This document shows, in pieces, positions 25,759-32,584 of a DNA stretch of 60,771 nucleotides. The DNA lies in IMG/VR virus record IMGVR_UViG_3300024265_000051, positions 1 through 60,771 of that record; one strand, written 5' to 3'. The position numbers and the translations under genes are program-made. Within the stretch, counting starts at the first letter, position 1, and each line of letters begins with the position of its first letter. The notes beneath the pieces were generated by a model, which saw nothing but the letters and a program-made list of their open reading frames with translations, did no database searches and was not told the origin of the DNA. The stretch is from a virus.

Positions 25759-26011
25759 TGATAACATCCTCCATCAAGCTGGTCGCGGTTTTTTGAGCTT
25801 CTACAAACTCCATATTGGCTCTTCTCATTTTTTTCCAAAAATCAAAATTCATCCATAAAATAGAAACATCAGTCTTTATCATAGAATCACAATCGTTTAA
25901 CAACCTGTAGATCAAAGATTTATTATTGTAAAATTCTACTATTTTTCTACATTCTTCGGCTGTTTGTTCTAATTTTTTGTCTATCTCTTTGTCTAAGCAT
26001 TCTAAGTACAT
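25736..26011 (-). CDS. Hypothetical helical protein, 91 aa
   Basis: Charged helical protein with two Cys and an aromatic middle (W-M-N-F-D-F-W-K-K-M). The 3' end overlaps the start of the SNF2 helicase by 23 bases, so the two are coupled. Function unknown. Confidence 0.5.
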   Translation of the reverse strand: MYLECLDKEIDKKLEQTAEECRKIVEFYNNKSLIYRLLNDCDSMIKTDVSILWMNFDFWKKMRRANMEFVEAQKTATSLMEDVINETTLPR

Positions 26012-26026
26012 GATATCTCCTTAAGG

Positions 26027-26120
26027 TGTAGTGGGTAGGATTCGAACCTACAATATTGAGTATCGCAAACTTACTCAAAACCGCTTGCAACGGCATGTCT
26101 TCCAATTCCATCACCACTAC
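26027..26120 (-). tRNA. Class II tRNA with long variable arm, apparent anticodon GCA (Cys)
   Basis: Perfect 7-bp acceptor (GTAGTGG/CCACTAC), D arm with GAATTGG as in tRNA-Leu, perfect T arm (GTAGG/CCTAC with TTCGAAT), and a 28-nt variable region with a 7-bp stem TTGAGTA/TACTCAA. Discriminator is A; only CC of CCA is encoded. The anticodon arm is short, 4 bp (GCCG/CGGT) around TTGCAAG, which reads as GCA after U33. Long variable arms belong to Leu, Ser, Sec and some Tyr tRNAs, so a Cys anticodon on this body is unexpected. Reading CAA (Leu) would place G at position 33. Confidence 0.75.
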
Positions 26121-26129
26121 ATAATTTTC

Positions 26130-26486
26130 TCACATTGGTAAAAGCATGTTGCCGTTACCGTCCACGTTTAATAGTTTTGAAGAGATGCTATTGACTGCAT
26201 TCTCAGCCTTATATCTTTCTTCCAGCGACCAGACGTGCACACGCCTGCCATGCCCTTTTTTGTTTGTATTTGCTATGCGTTTATCAAGCTGCTTAAAGCC
26301 CATCCTCTTAAGAATCTTGAATGTGGCTCCTATGCATTGAGGCTTGCTGTAGTCTCTGTCTCGTATGTCATTGGCAGAGCATTGCCCCCTGGCAAGACCA
26401 GCTTTCAGTAGATCGCCTAGCACCTGCAACACATCAAGAGGATGTTTACGTATGACGCCAACCAGCCAAGATTCATAATCATTCAT
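26130..26486 (-). CDS. Putative winged-helix protein, 118 aa
   Basis: Start taken at ATG 26486 because it overlaps the stop of the preceding tiny gene as ATGA; an in-frame ATG 12 bases earlier is the alternative. Residues 15-85 (L-Q-V-L-G-D-L-L, S-A-N-D-I-R, I-G-A-T-F-K-I-L-K-R-M-G-F) look like a winged helix of the type that checks replication or transcription signals. DNA binding is likely; target unknown. Confidence 0.5.
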   Translation of the reverse strand: MNDYESWLVGVIRKHPLDVLQVLGDLLKAGLARGQCSANDIRDRDYSKPQCIGATFKILKRMGFKQLDKRIANTNKKGHGRRVHVWSLEERYKAENAVNSISSKLLNVDGNGNMLLPM

Positions 26487-26596
26487 TTGTCGATCCATTC
26501 TATTTTAGTTTTCTTATTGCATTTGCTGCAATATGGCCTAACAGCTTTTGTTTTGAATTCATGGCCGCATTCGCACCTTACTTTTCTGGCTGTCAT
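26483..26596 (-). CDS. Minimal zinc-ribbon protein, 37 aa
   Basis: A gene this short is easy to miss. It reads R-C-E-C-G-H-E-F then Y-C-S-K-C-N-K-K, a complete zinc ribbon. Its ATG overlaps the stop of the sugar-nucleotide reductase (ATGA at 26593-26596), and its own TGA overlaps the next ATG, so it sits in a chain of coupled genes. Function unknown. Confidence 0.65.
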   Translation of the reverse strand: MTARKVRCECGHEFKTKAVRPYCSKCNKKTKIEWIDK

Positions 26597-27381
26597 ATTT
26601 TCCTCATCATTTTTGCCCATGCATTTGATACAGAGTCTACAAAAAACGCAGGTTTATAGTAGTATAGAAGTTTGTCAAGATTCATGGTGCAATTTACTAG
26701 ATGGATATTCTCTTGTTTTCTCAGAACTTCTATTCTTGTTTTTTCTTTATGTATTTTACAAATAGCGCATAAACCATGCACGGAAGCAATGCCTGTCTGA
26801 GCAACATTAAAAACTCCTGATACTTTCGCATCAAGCAATTTTTTAGTAGCTTCTACTACTGTGTGTGTATGAGTAAAAGAATCAAGAGCATTTATTACTG
26901 CTGAATCAAATGACTGCATCCTAAATAGGAAATTTTTAGGCGTGCGCTCTGAATTAAATAAAAGCCTGGGTCTAAGGATCAAGTCTCTTTCTTTATCTAT
27001 AGATAGTTCTCCCATCCATTTAGAGAGCGTGTAGACACAATGTGCGGAAATATGGTCTGTCTCTTTTGCTTGAGCAAGGTCGTAAAGGCATCCCGTCGAG
27101 ATGTGAACGTATTTCTTATTATTTAAGGCGCACCAGTCGCTGATTCTTGCAGGAACAACTCCGTTCACAAACATTGCCATTTCAGGCGTTCCCTCGCATA
27201 GCCTAGTATTAGCCCATCCAGTGCAATTAACTATCACGTCCGCAAACAAGCAAAGCGCACGTAATGACGCGAATGTGGCTGATATAGTCTCGTGCAACAC
27301 GAACCGTGGTTCCACATGCTCATAGCCACGGGCCTGATATGCTCTGCTCAAAAAGCCGTTGCCTAGTATGATGATTTTCAT
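26593..27381 (-). CDS. RmlD-like NAD(P)-dependent sugar-nucleotide reductase, 262 aa
   Basis: Extended SDR fold: G-N-G-F-L near residues 7-11 as the dinucleotide-binding turn, V-N-C-T-G-W at 51-56, the S-T-x-x-L-Y-D motif at 95-101, and the catalytic Y-T-L-S-K at 117-121. This is the layout of dTDP-4-dehydrorhamnose reductase and relatives, which make deoxysugar nucleotides. At 262 aa it is slightly shorter than usual. With the GT4 glycosyltransferase it may build or alter a glycan on the virion or host surface; substrate not shown. Confidence 0.8.
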   Translation of the reverse strand: MKIIILGNGFLSRAYQARGYEHVEPRFVLHETISATFASLRALCLFADVIVNCTGWANTRLCEGTPEMAMFVNGVVPARISDWCALNNKKYVHISTGCLYDLAQAKETDHISAHCVYTLSKWMGELSIDKERDLILRPRLLFNSERTPKNFLFRMQSFDSAVINALDSFTHTHTVVEATKKLLDAKVSGVFNVAQTGIASVHGLCAICKIHKEKTRIEVLRKQENIHLVNCTMNLDKLLYYYKPAFFVDSVSNAWAKMMRKI

Positions 27382-27390
27382 CTCATTCCT

Positions 27391-27558
27391 TTATAGTTGA
27401 TGCAATGCATCTTTTGCATAGCGATAGGTTTTTGCCTTCTCGTGCTTTTTTATCTCTACAACTTTACAGCAAAGCGGACACACCGCAATGCAATGCTTGA
27501 TGTTATATTCTTTTAATCTGATCGTTGTTGTACATCTAGGGCATATAGTTGTTTGCAT
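27391..27558 (-). CDS. Zinc-ribbon protein, 55 aa
   Basis: Short gene read in a 200-base gap. I-C-P-R-C at residues 5-9 and C-P-L-C-C at 27-31 make a zinc ribbon; the C-terminal half is a basic helix. AGAAAG precedes the ATG. It ends ten bases before the reductase gene. Function unknown. Confidence 0.6.
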   Translation of the reverse strand: MQTTICPRCTTTIRLKEYNIKHCIAVCPLCCKVVEIKKHEKAKTYRYAKDALHQL

Positions 27559-27579
27559 ATTTAATCTTTCTGGTTGGCG

Positions 27580-27864
27580 TTAGTCATCAAAACTGGGATG
27601 ACAGTAGCAAGGCAGTTCAGAAGATCCGCAAAGTCCACAATAATCCTTCATACAAGAATCAATGAAATCAATTCGCTGCTCTTCTGTTAATGATTTTAGA
27701 TGGTTTTTAACATGTGCCAAGGTAAAAGTACCGGCAAAGTTATACCTGTCTTTTATGAACGACCCGTCAGGGGAGAGTATAAAATCAGCGTTGCTTGATA
27801 CATCTATACTGATGGTGTCCATATTTTCTTTTCCTTCCAACCTTAATATTCTGTAAAACATCAT
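27580..27864 (-). CDS. Hypothetical protein with C-terminal Cys cluster, 94 aa
   Basis: The N-terminal half is strand-rich; the C-terminal part has a helix and C-G-L-C-G-S-S-E-L-P-C-Y-C-H, a possible zinc site. GAAAGG supports the ATG at 27864; an internal ATG (27822) also has a possible site. Function unknown. Confidence 0.5.
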   Translation of the reverse strand: MMFYRILRLEGKENMDTISIDVSSNADFILSPDGSFIKDRYNFAGTFTLAHVKNHLKSLTEEQRIDFIDSCMKDYCGLCGSSELPCYCHPSFDD

Positions 27865-27877
27865 ATGACTGGCCTTT

Positions 27878-28030
27878 CTAGCTTAATATTTTGTTGTAGA
27901 ATTTCCGGGTGCGTTCTTTAGTTTTCGACTGCCTTTTGAATGCAGCCTCACTCCTGAAATAAGCAACCATCAAAGTACATACAAAAGACAGGAACATAAA
28001 CATTATCATGTTAGAGAGGAGCTTATCCAT
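27878..28030 (-). CDS. Small single-pass membrane protein, 50 aa
   Basis: Gene read in a 170-base gap. Residues about 4-24 (L-L-S-N-M-I-M-F-M-F-L-S-F-V) form one membrane helix, followed by a basic cytoplasmic tail (K-R-Q-S-K-T-K-E-R-T-R-K). AAAGGATAATA before the ATG is a good ribosome site. Function unknown; tiny membrane proteins in phages often affect the host envelope. Confidence 0.6.
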   Translation of the reverse strand: MDKLLSNMIMFMFLSFVCTLMVAYFRSEAAFKRQSKTKERTRKFYNKILS

Positions 28031-28032
28031 TA

Positions 28033-28302
28033 TTATCCTTTCAAGTATATAGCTGCATCAGGGAAAGGCTCAACAAAGGTACTTAGGCTTATCTTGCTTT
28101 TACTTCCTGGCTGCATAGTGAGTCTTAATGCGTTGAATGTCAGTATCTTTTGATAGTCATTTCTGTCTGCAACCTTTACCCAACTTGTTTTTATAAGCAC
28201 CCTACCGCTGTGTTTAAATACATCACCTTTTAGTAATTGAGAGAACCGTACTTTATCACTTGTTCCATTGCTAGAGCCGCCATGTTCTTTATATGCTTCC
28301 AT
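28033..28302 (-). CDS. Hypothetical protein, 89 aa
   Basis: Strand-rich basic protein with K-G-D-V-F-K-H-S-G-R-V-L-I-K-T-S-W, a small beta-barrel-like pattern. Overlaps the upstream stop by one base. No family recognised. Confidence 0.5.
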   Translation of the reverse strand: MEAYKEHGGSSNGTSDKVRFSQLLKGDVFKHSGRVLIKTSWVKVADRNDYQKILTFNALRLTMQPGSKSKISLSTFVEPFPDAAIYLKG

Positions 28303-28505
28303 TATTTAACCTCCTGCGTTGATTCAGTTTTCTCCTTAACTTGATTCTTAAGCTCAACTATCCTTAAACACATACCCGTAAGCAACACCACTACGCCTAT
28401 CGTAAAAACAATAATGCCTGCATAGTCTATAATGCTTCTCCTCGGGTATGGGATAAAAATAGGCTCCGGTATGCGGTTTGATGTTCTTGTGGTTGGTTTA
28501 TTCAT
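28302..28505 (-). CDS. Small membrane protein, 67 aa
   Basis: Single hydrophobic helix (about residues 25-48, I-I-V-F-T-I-G-V-V-V-L-L-T-G) preceded by a Pro-rich R-I-P-E-P-I-F-I-P-Y-P-R-R segment and followed by a Lys/Glu tail. Likely an inner-membrane protein with short ends. Coupled to its neighbours by tiny overlaps. Confidence 0.55.
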   Translation of the reverse strand: MNKPTTRTSNRIPEPIFIPYPRRSIIDYAGIIVFTIGVVVLLTGMCLRIVELKNQVKEKTESTQEVK

Positions 28506-28508
28506 GGT

Positions 28509-28637
28509 TCATCCTTTATGCTCCTTTAGTTTGTATATTTCCGCCGTTTCCGCGATAGTTTTTCTCAGCTTGGCACTTGCCGCCTGATTCGCTCGGATGT
28601 TGAATTTAAGCCTTATCAGTTCTGTTTGCAGGGTCAT
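28509..28637 (-). CDS. Small helical protein, 42 aa
   Basis: Short gene in a 130-base gap, almost entirely one amphipathic helix (L-Q-T-E-L-I-R-L-K-F-N-I-R, A-S-A-K-L-R-K-T-I-A-E-T). GAGGATAG precedes the ATG. Its 3' end contains an AAAGGAG used by the next gene. Function unknown. Confidence 0.5.
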   Translation of the reverse strand: MTLQTELIRLKFNIRANQAASAKLRKTIAETAEIYKLKEHKG

Positions 28638-28638
28638 G

Positions 28639-28815
28639 CTATCCTCGTGCAGAAAGGGTTATTTTCAAATCTTCCCGCGATTGAAATACTTTCCTTTCGA
28701 AATCGCTGAGTTCTTGCATGCTGCCTTGATGGTGTTCGCACTCATGAGCCTTCATCGAATAGATAACCTCCACTGTGATGTGGTACATAAGTGCGTCTAT
28801 TTGTTCTTCACTCAT
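28639..28815 (-). CDS. Hypothetical helical protein, 58 aa
   Basis: Start set at ATG 28815 (M-S-E-E-Q) by GGAGGGGG upstream; the frame is open 18 bases further. Helical with an H-E-C-E-H-H run that could bind metal. Overlaps the upstream exported protein gene by 8 bases. Function unknown. Confidence 0.5.
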   Translation of the reverse strand: MSEEQIDALMYHITVEVIYSMKAHECEHHQGSMQELSDFERKVFQSREDLKITLSARG

Positions 28816-29110
28816 AACATTCCCCCTCCTCAATGCGTGAATTCAGAACCCTTTTTGCGCGTTCCATTTGAGATTTCATCTCAACGTAGAAAGGGAAACA
28901 GTGTTCAGAAAGTTCATACTGTCTGCACCCTGCAATTGATGCGGTTATCCCGTAGAGCAAGGACGCTTCTATGTGATAACCTGCCTTATCGATCTTAGCG
29001 GCCAATACCCTTATTTCATCTACCGGTGTCTTTGTGCTTGGCACTTCGATAAACAAACCGATTGTAATGCCTACAGCTATAAGCATTATTGCTATTAATG
29101 TTTTCTTCAT
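28808..29110 (-). CDS. Membrane-anchored or exported small protein, 100 aa
   Basis: M-K-K-T-L-I-A-I-M-L-I-A-V-G-I-T-I-G-L is an uncleaved anchor or signal sequence. The remaining about 75 residues are helical with three Cys, compatible with a periplasmic domain. No lipobox. One of four envelope-directed early products with 11972-12190, 12187-12705 and 28302-28505. Function unknown. Confidence 0.55.
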   Translation of the reverse strand: MKKTLIAIMLIAVGITIGLFIEVPSTKTPVDEIRVLAAKIDKAGYHIEASLLYGITASIAGCRQYELSEHCFPFYVEMKSQMERAKRVLNSRIEEGECYE

Positions 29111-29152
29111 GACCTTATCCTCCTCAATGCCTGGCTATCGCTGCCAGGGCGG

Positions 29153-29407
29153 TTATTGTTGCGTGTTGATACGAGTTCCGGGCAGACCTCTAAGAACCAT
29201 CATTTTTCGCCCCATAGATTCTATCCTGAAATCACCACCCTTAACGGTCACTGTCTCGCCAACATTGAAAACAAGATCAGGATTTCTTTCTACACAATCT
29301 AGGAATGGTTTTGTACTCTCTTTTTCAATCATCTCTAAATGTCCATCATCCATCTGCATTACATATCCTCCTTTTTTTACTTCTCTCTTTATGCGGATTG
29401 TCCGCAT
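29153..29407 (-). CDS. Hypothetical beta-rich protein, 84 aa
   Basis: The frame opens at 29425, but the ATG at 29407 (M-R-T-I-R-I-K-R) is the more likely start given the preceding sequence. The C-terminal part, V-G-E-T-V-T-V-K-G-G-D-F-R-I-E-S-M-G, looks like a small beta-barrel. Function unknown. Confidence 0.5.
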   Translation of the reverse strand: MRTIRIKREVKKGGYVMQMDDGHLEMIEKESTKPFLDCVERNPDLVFNVGETVTVKGGDFRIESMGRKMMVLRGLPGTRINTQQ

Positions 29408-29436
29408 TGTTGTTTGTTGTTGCACCGTTAAGTAAA

Positions 29437-29454
29437 CTCGGTTCCCTCACCGAG
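29437..29454. terminator. Small perfect hairpin between minus-strand genes
   Basis: CTCGGT and ACCGAG (29437-29442, 29449-29454) form a perfect 6-bp stem with a 6-base loop in a 50-base gap. No strong T tract, so it may slow polymerase or protect RNA ends rather than terminate. Confidence 0.3.
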
Positions 29455-29474
29455 AGCTGTCCCCGCAATTTAAA

Positions 29475-29666
29475 TTATATTTCGATAATAGCGTTCAAAT
29501 TCTTTGCAAGGTCACTGAATACTTGTGCCTGATTTGGACTCAAGCGCCTTTCGTCTATCTTTTTTACCATATCTTCAAGTTCGCGGAATCCATCTGTTTC
29601 AGCTACAGGAAGATTCTGTTCCCTCATGATGTTAAAGTCTTCCAACAGCTCTTGTTTAGTCGTCAT
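29475..29666 (-). CDS. Hypothetical helical protein, 63 aa
   Basis: Charged, Glu/Leu-rich, probably a helical pair (E-D-F-N-I-M-R-E and E-L-E-D-M-V-K-K-I). Coupled to the HNH gene before it by an 11-base overlap. Function unknown. Confidence 0.5.
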   Translation of the reverse strand: MTTKQELLEDFNIMREQNLPVAETDGFRELEDMVKKIDERRLSPNQAQVFSDLAKNLNAIIEI

Positions 29667-30135
29667 TGTTTTTTCCTTTTTTTTGGTGTTTAAGAATATC
29701 TTCTATCAATTGCACAAACTCAGCTAACAACAGGCTGTGCTTGCTCATATTGCAATCAGCGTGTGTCCATGCCACATTATCCAATGTTGGCGAACCTCCT
29801 TTTGACAGAGGGATAATATGGTCAGGGCTTGCGTCAGCCCAGCTCAACGGTTTTCCACAGAGGTAACAAACGCTTGGCTCACCGAGGTGGTCCTTGACTT
29901 CCTGTAGGCCAATATTTATGACACCTCTGCGCCGCAATGATCCAGCTATGCGTCTCCATTTCAAGTTGACGTTCGTTTCCTCTCTGATTTTCAGACATTT
30001 TCTACATATAGATCCATACTTTCCGCCTTCGGTCCGCGCCTTTGCTTGATCTTTTTTAGATCTCAAGTAAAAGCCCGTAGATAAGGGAAACGGATTTTTG
30101 CAATCACCGCACTGCTTTGTTTCTTCTTTATCCAT
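29656..30135 (-). CDS. HNH endonuclease with N-terminal zinc ribbon, 159 aa (paralogue 1)
   Basis: An N-terminal C-G-D-C / C-R-K-C zinc ribbon is followed by C-Y-L-C-G-K and the HNH core S-P-D-H-I-I-P-L-S-K-G-G, L-D-N-V, W-T-H-A-D-C-N. The next gene upstream has the same order of motifs. Homing or DNA-modifying nucleases of this type nick or cut one site; target unknown. Confidence 0.8.
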   Translation of the reverse strand: MDKEETKQCGDCKNPFPLSTGFYLRSKKDQAKARTEGGKYGSICRKCLKIREETNVNLKWRRIAGSLRRRGVINIGLQEVKDHLGEPSVCYLCGKPLSWADASPDHIIPLSKGGSPTLDNVAWTHADCNMSKHSLLLAEFVQLIEDILKHQKKGKNNDD

Positions 30136-30595
30136 CGCTCTTGTTCCTTTGGTAGGTCTGAATTTTTTTCATCCATTCCATAAACTCTTCCATCGGCAAG
30201 CCATGTTTCATCATATTGCAATCCCTATGCGCCCATTTGACATTATCAAGAGTCCTGGCCCCGCCTCTGGACAAAGGAACTACATGATCGGGGGATGCTT
30301 CTTTCCATGTTATAAGTGCACCAGATATATGGCATTTTTCCGGGTCTCCAAGCTGCTCTATAATCCCGTTTATGGTTACATTTTTATGCCCTGCTTTTCT
30401 GAGTGAGGAAGCAATTCCGCCTAGCCATGCCCGATAATTGTCTCTCTGCTGCTGCTTCATGCACTTCTTACAAACAGCTCTCCTCTGAGAAGCCGCCGTC
30501 TTATACATATGCATCCGCGTGCTTGGTTGCATAAAGTAATCAGACAACGGCAACGGCTTACCGCAACACGTGCATATTTTGGTCTCTTCGCTCAT
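30128..30595 (-). CDS. HNH endonuclease with N-terminal zinc ribbon, 155 aa (paralogue 2)
   Basis: Start at ATG 30595 (M-S-E-E-T-K), because it overlaps the stop of the 41-aa gene before it (ATGA) and then aligns with paralogue 1. C-T-C-C-G-K / C-K-K-C lead to S-P-D-H-V-V-P-L-S-R-G-G, L-D-N-V, W-A-H-R-D-C-N. Very similar motifs and order to paralogue 1 show a tandem duplication. The two overlap by 8 bases. Confidence 0.8.
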   Translation of the reverse strand: MSEETKICTCCGKPLPLSDYFMQPSTRMHMYKTAASQRRAVCKKCMKQQQRDNYRAWLGGIASSLRKAGHKNVTINGIIEQLGDPEKCHISGALITWKEASPDHVVPLSRGGARTLDNVKWAHRDCNMMKHGLPMEEFMEWMKKIQTYQRNKSDG

Positions 30596-30717
30596 GATGG
30601 CCTTTGCTTGCTCCAGCTTTTCAACTTCTTTACAAAGTGGCAATTCGCGCATCTTACCCATATCCTGTTGCCTGTTGGTTTTCCGCAGTCTCTGCATACT
30701 TTTTCCTGTTCAATCAT
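30592..30717 (-). CDS. Minimal zinc-ribbon protein, 41 aa
   Basis: Hidden under the longer frame of the HNH gene. It reads C-R-D-C-G-K then V-R-C-A-N-C-H-F, a complete ribbon, with a basic tail. ATGA overlaps link it to the 81-aa gene before it and to the HNH gene after it, so its frame, not the extended HNH frame, is the real one. Function unknown. Confidence 0.7.
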   Translation of the reverse strand: MIEQEKVCRDCGKPTGNRIWVRCANCHFVKKLKSWSKQRPS

Positions 30718-30959
30718 TTCTTGCCCCTGTTTTTGCGTTTCTTTGTAACTCTATAAATTTTATCAACCTGAATTATGTCACCCTTTTTGACTTTGATTGG
30801 ACATTCGCAACGCACGAAGTCCTCTCTCCAATTGCAACCTCTTCCCCACTTACAAAAAAGACATCTATCAAGACATGGCGACCAGTCTGAGGCTGTTTGG
30901 TTGTCACTATTCCCTACTTTGCACTTAAAGTCATAGCGTTCATTTGTGATTAATGGCAT
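30714..30959 (-). CDS. Basic Cys-rich protein, 81 aa
   Basis: Seven Cys in the middle third (C-L-D-R-C-L-F-C-K, C-N-W, C-E-C) suggest a metal site. The C-terminus is K-R-K-N-R-G-K-K, identical in its last eight residues to the next gene upstream (30959-31105), a sign of local duplication. Function unknown. Confidence 0.55.
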   Translation of the reverse strand: MPLITNERYDFKCKVGNSDNQTASDWSPCLDRCLFCKWGRGCNWREDFVRCECPIKVKKGDIIQVDKIYRVTKKRKNRGKK

Positions 30960-31105
30960 TATTTCTTCCCCCTATTCTTGCGTTTAGCCGCTCTTGCCGA
31001 TTTGCGTTTGCTTTTCTTCTGTCTGGCTGTAAGGTAGGTCACAGTTCCAGATTTTCCTTTTTTCTTGCTAAGCCATTGGCCTCCCATAGTGTGTAGCCAG
31101 CGCAT
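30959..31105 (-). CDS. Small very basic protein, 48 aa
   Basis: Start at 31105, where TAATG joins it to the upstream zinc gene; the longer frame would run inside that gene. About 40 percent Lys and Arg, ending A-A-K-R-K-N-R-G-K-K. Likely binds DNA or RNA, like a small histone-like or ribosome-like tail. Shares its end with the next gene. Confidence 0.55.
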   Translation of the reverse strand: MRWLHTMGGQWLSKKKGKSGTVTYLTARQKKSKRKSARAAKRKNRGKK

Positions 31106-31386
31106 TATTTGCCTTTCGCTTTGTCCATTGCTCGCTTTACTTTTCCACATATTTTGCAACTGTAGTCTGCACAAGGCATATGTAATTCCTTGGTGACAGC
31201 CTCCAATGCCTCAAGCATTTCCGGTGCTGCGGCCATTATTTGAGCGTTGGCCCTGTCTTCCTCGGTGAGGCCAGCCCATTTGCAGGCGGTGCATGTCTTC
31301 ACAGGTGCGCAATGACCGCATCTCGCAACATGCCCGTTTATTATCCACGCCTGAATATCGTAGTTGTAATGAGCTTCTTTCTTCAT
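31105..31386 (-). CDS. Zinc-finger protein with central helix, 93 aa
   Basis: C-G-H-C and C-T-A-C near residues 23-36 and C-K-I-C-G near 80 are separated by a long acidic helix (E-M-L-E-A-L-E-A-V). The A-A-A-P-E-M-L-E-A-L block is common in small phage proteins. TAATG coupling downstream. Function unknown. Confidence 0.6.
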   Translation of the reverse strand: MKKEAHYNYDIQAWIINGHVARCGHCAPVKTCTACKWAGLTEEDRANAQIMAAAPEMLEALEAVTKELHMPCADYSCKICGKVKRAMDKAKGK

Positions 31387-31420
31387 TTGTCCGCTCCTTA
31401 TCTATGTTTTGGTCAAATGA

Positions 31421-31627
31421 TTATCTACAGTCATCATGATCAATTATAGCGTCAACACTGTAATCAACATCTTCCGGCAGTTGATCCATGCCAATATCCC
31501 AGTATATGTAGTAAGCGGCTACCACCTCCATTCGCATCGCGCAACCAGCTCCATAATTAATCAACACTGCGTCTGCCGCGGGGTTATTGATCATCTCATC
31601 CGTAATCTGTAATTCGGTGTTTGTCAT
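31421..31627 (-). CDS. Hypothetical acidic protein, 68 aa
   Basis: Acidic, with I-D-H-D-D-C at the end. No family recognised. About 10 bases before it lies the 220-aa gene. Function unknown. Confidence 0.5.
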   Translation of the reverse strand: MTNTELQITDEMINNPAADAVLINYGAGCAMRMEVVAAYYIYWDIGMDQLPEDVDYSVDAIIDHDDCR

Positions 31628-31637
31628 GATCCGCTCC

Positions 31638-32300
31638 TTATATTAACGGCATTACTAGAGCAAGCCTGCCGTCTCTCCATAACATTACCAATGGGCTGAT
31701 GGTATGAGTAGTGCTGCAGATATAAGTAACATCCGGATTACCCATAGAACAAGCTTCTTTGATATGTTTTAGATCGTAGAATTTAGATTCTATTTTAGTT
31801 GCTTTTTTCCCGGATGAACAGGCATCAATTTTCAAGTTTTCAGTAATCAATGTTATTTGTTTATAGTCGCCGCCTTTGTAATCTGGAAGAGCCTGTTTAT
31901 AATTGGGATAAGTTCCAACGTCTTTGACATCGGTTACATTTGTTTTATTGTTTGGGTCTATGAAACCTTTCAAGCTATCGGTGTTAGGCATGAGGTGTAG
32001 GCGTTTGCCACAAGTAGCAACAACGTTTTCTGCATCGGCGTGTACGTGTGTCAGAACGTATCTTCCCACATCAGTGCTAACAGCTTGTGCCAGCCAAGCG
32101 TATCTATCCGTTTTAGCCTTCTTTTTATTTTTAGGCTCATAGATATGTATAAGCTCAGTCAAGGCAATAGCGTGATTTGATGCAAACTCATCTGGCAGTA
32201 ATTCAATTAGCTGCGACAAATGCGAGAATGCTTCATCCTTCTTAATATTTTTCCGCGCTTTTCCTGCCATACCTCTTGTTGTCACTTCAGACAGTTTCAT
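31638..32300 (-). CDS. Hypothetical protein, 220 aa
   Basis: Alpha/beta protein; an N-terminal Lys-rich helix, then a middle with repeated strand pattern (L-I-H-I-Y, Y-V-L-T-H-V-H-A-D) and a C-terminal segment V-T-Y-I-C-S-T-T-H-T. Loosely resembles clamp-like replication proteins in its two-part layout, but I cannot assign it. One of the first genes read from the early promoter, so made early. Confidence 0.5.
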   Translation of the reverse strand: MKLSEVTTRGMAGKARKNIKKDEAFSHLSQLIELLPDEFASNHAIALTELIHIYEPKNKKKAKTDRYAWLAQAVSTDVGRYVLTHVHADAENVVATCGKRLHLMPNTDSLKGFIDPNNKTNVTDVKDVGTYPNYKQALPDYKGGDYKQITLITENLKIDACSSGKKATKIESKFYDLKHIKEACSMGNPDVTYICSTTHTISPLVMLWRDGRLALVMPLI

Positions 32301-32315
32301 AATTTCATACCCTTC

Positions 32316-32444
32316 TTATTTATACCTTAATTCTCTTACAATGCCCTGCCAGTGCCATTTAACGCGCTTATCTCTCTTTATGCAGCAAGCAATGTGCAAA
32401 AGCACCCTGCCGAATCTAGTTTCAGTCATTTCGATAGCAGTCAT
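32316..32444 (-). CDS. Small hypothetical protein, 42 aa
   Basis: Gene in a 280-base gap. M-T-A-I-E-M-T-E-T-R-F-G, then helical with C-C and a basic end (K-R-D-K-R-V-K-W-H-W-Q). Preceded two bases after the stop of the 45-aa gene. Function unknown. Confidence 0.5.
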   Translation of the reverse strand: MTAIEMTETRFGRVLLHIACCIKRDKRVKWHWQGIVRELRYK

Positions 32445-32446
32445 AG

Positions 32447-32584
32447 CTAGCCTCTGTTTACGTACTTCTTATTAACATCACACCATACTATATCATAATC
32501 TATGACTGTAGCTATGATAGGGCCTCTTGCCCTGGGTTTGCGGCGACCAAAGTATCTTCCTAATATACCTAATAACTCTCTCAT
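32447..32584 (-). CDS. Small basic protein, 45 aa
   Basis: M-R-E-L-L-G-I-L-G-R-Y-F-G-R-R-K is a basic amphipathic helix, followed by a strand-like tail. ATG overlaps the stop of the first early gene by 4 bases. Function unknown; early position fits a host-takeover or regulatory peptide. Confidence 0.55.
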   Translation of the reverse strand: MRELLGILGRYFGRRKPRARGPIIATVIDYDIVWCDVNKKYVNRG

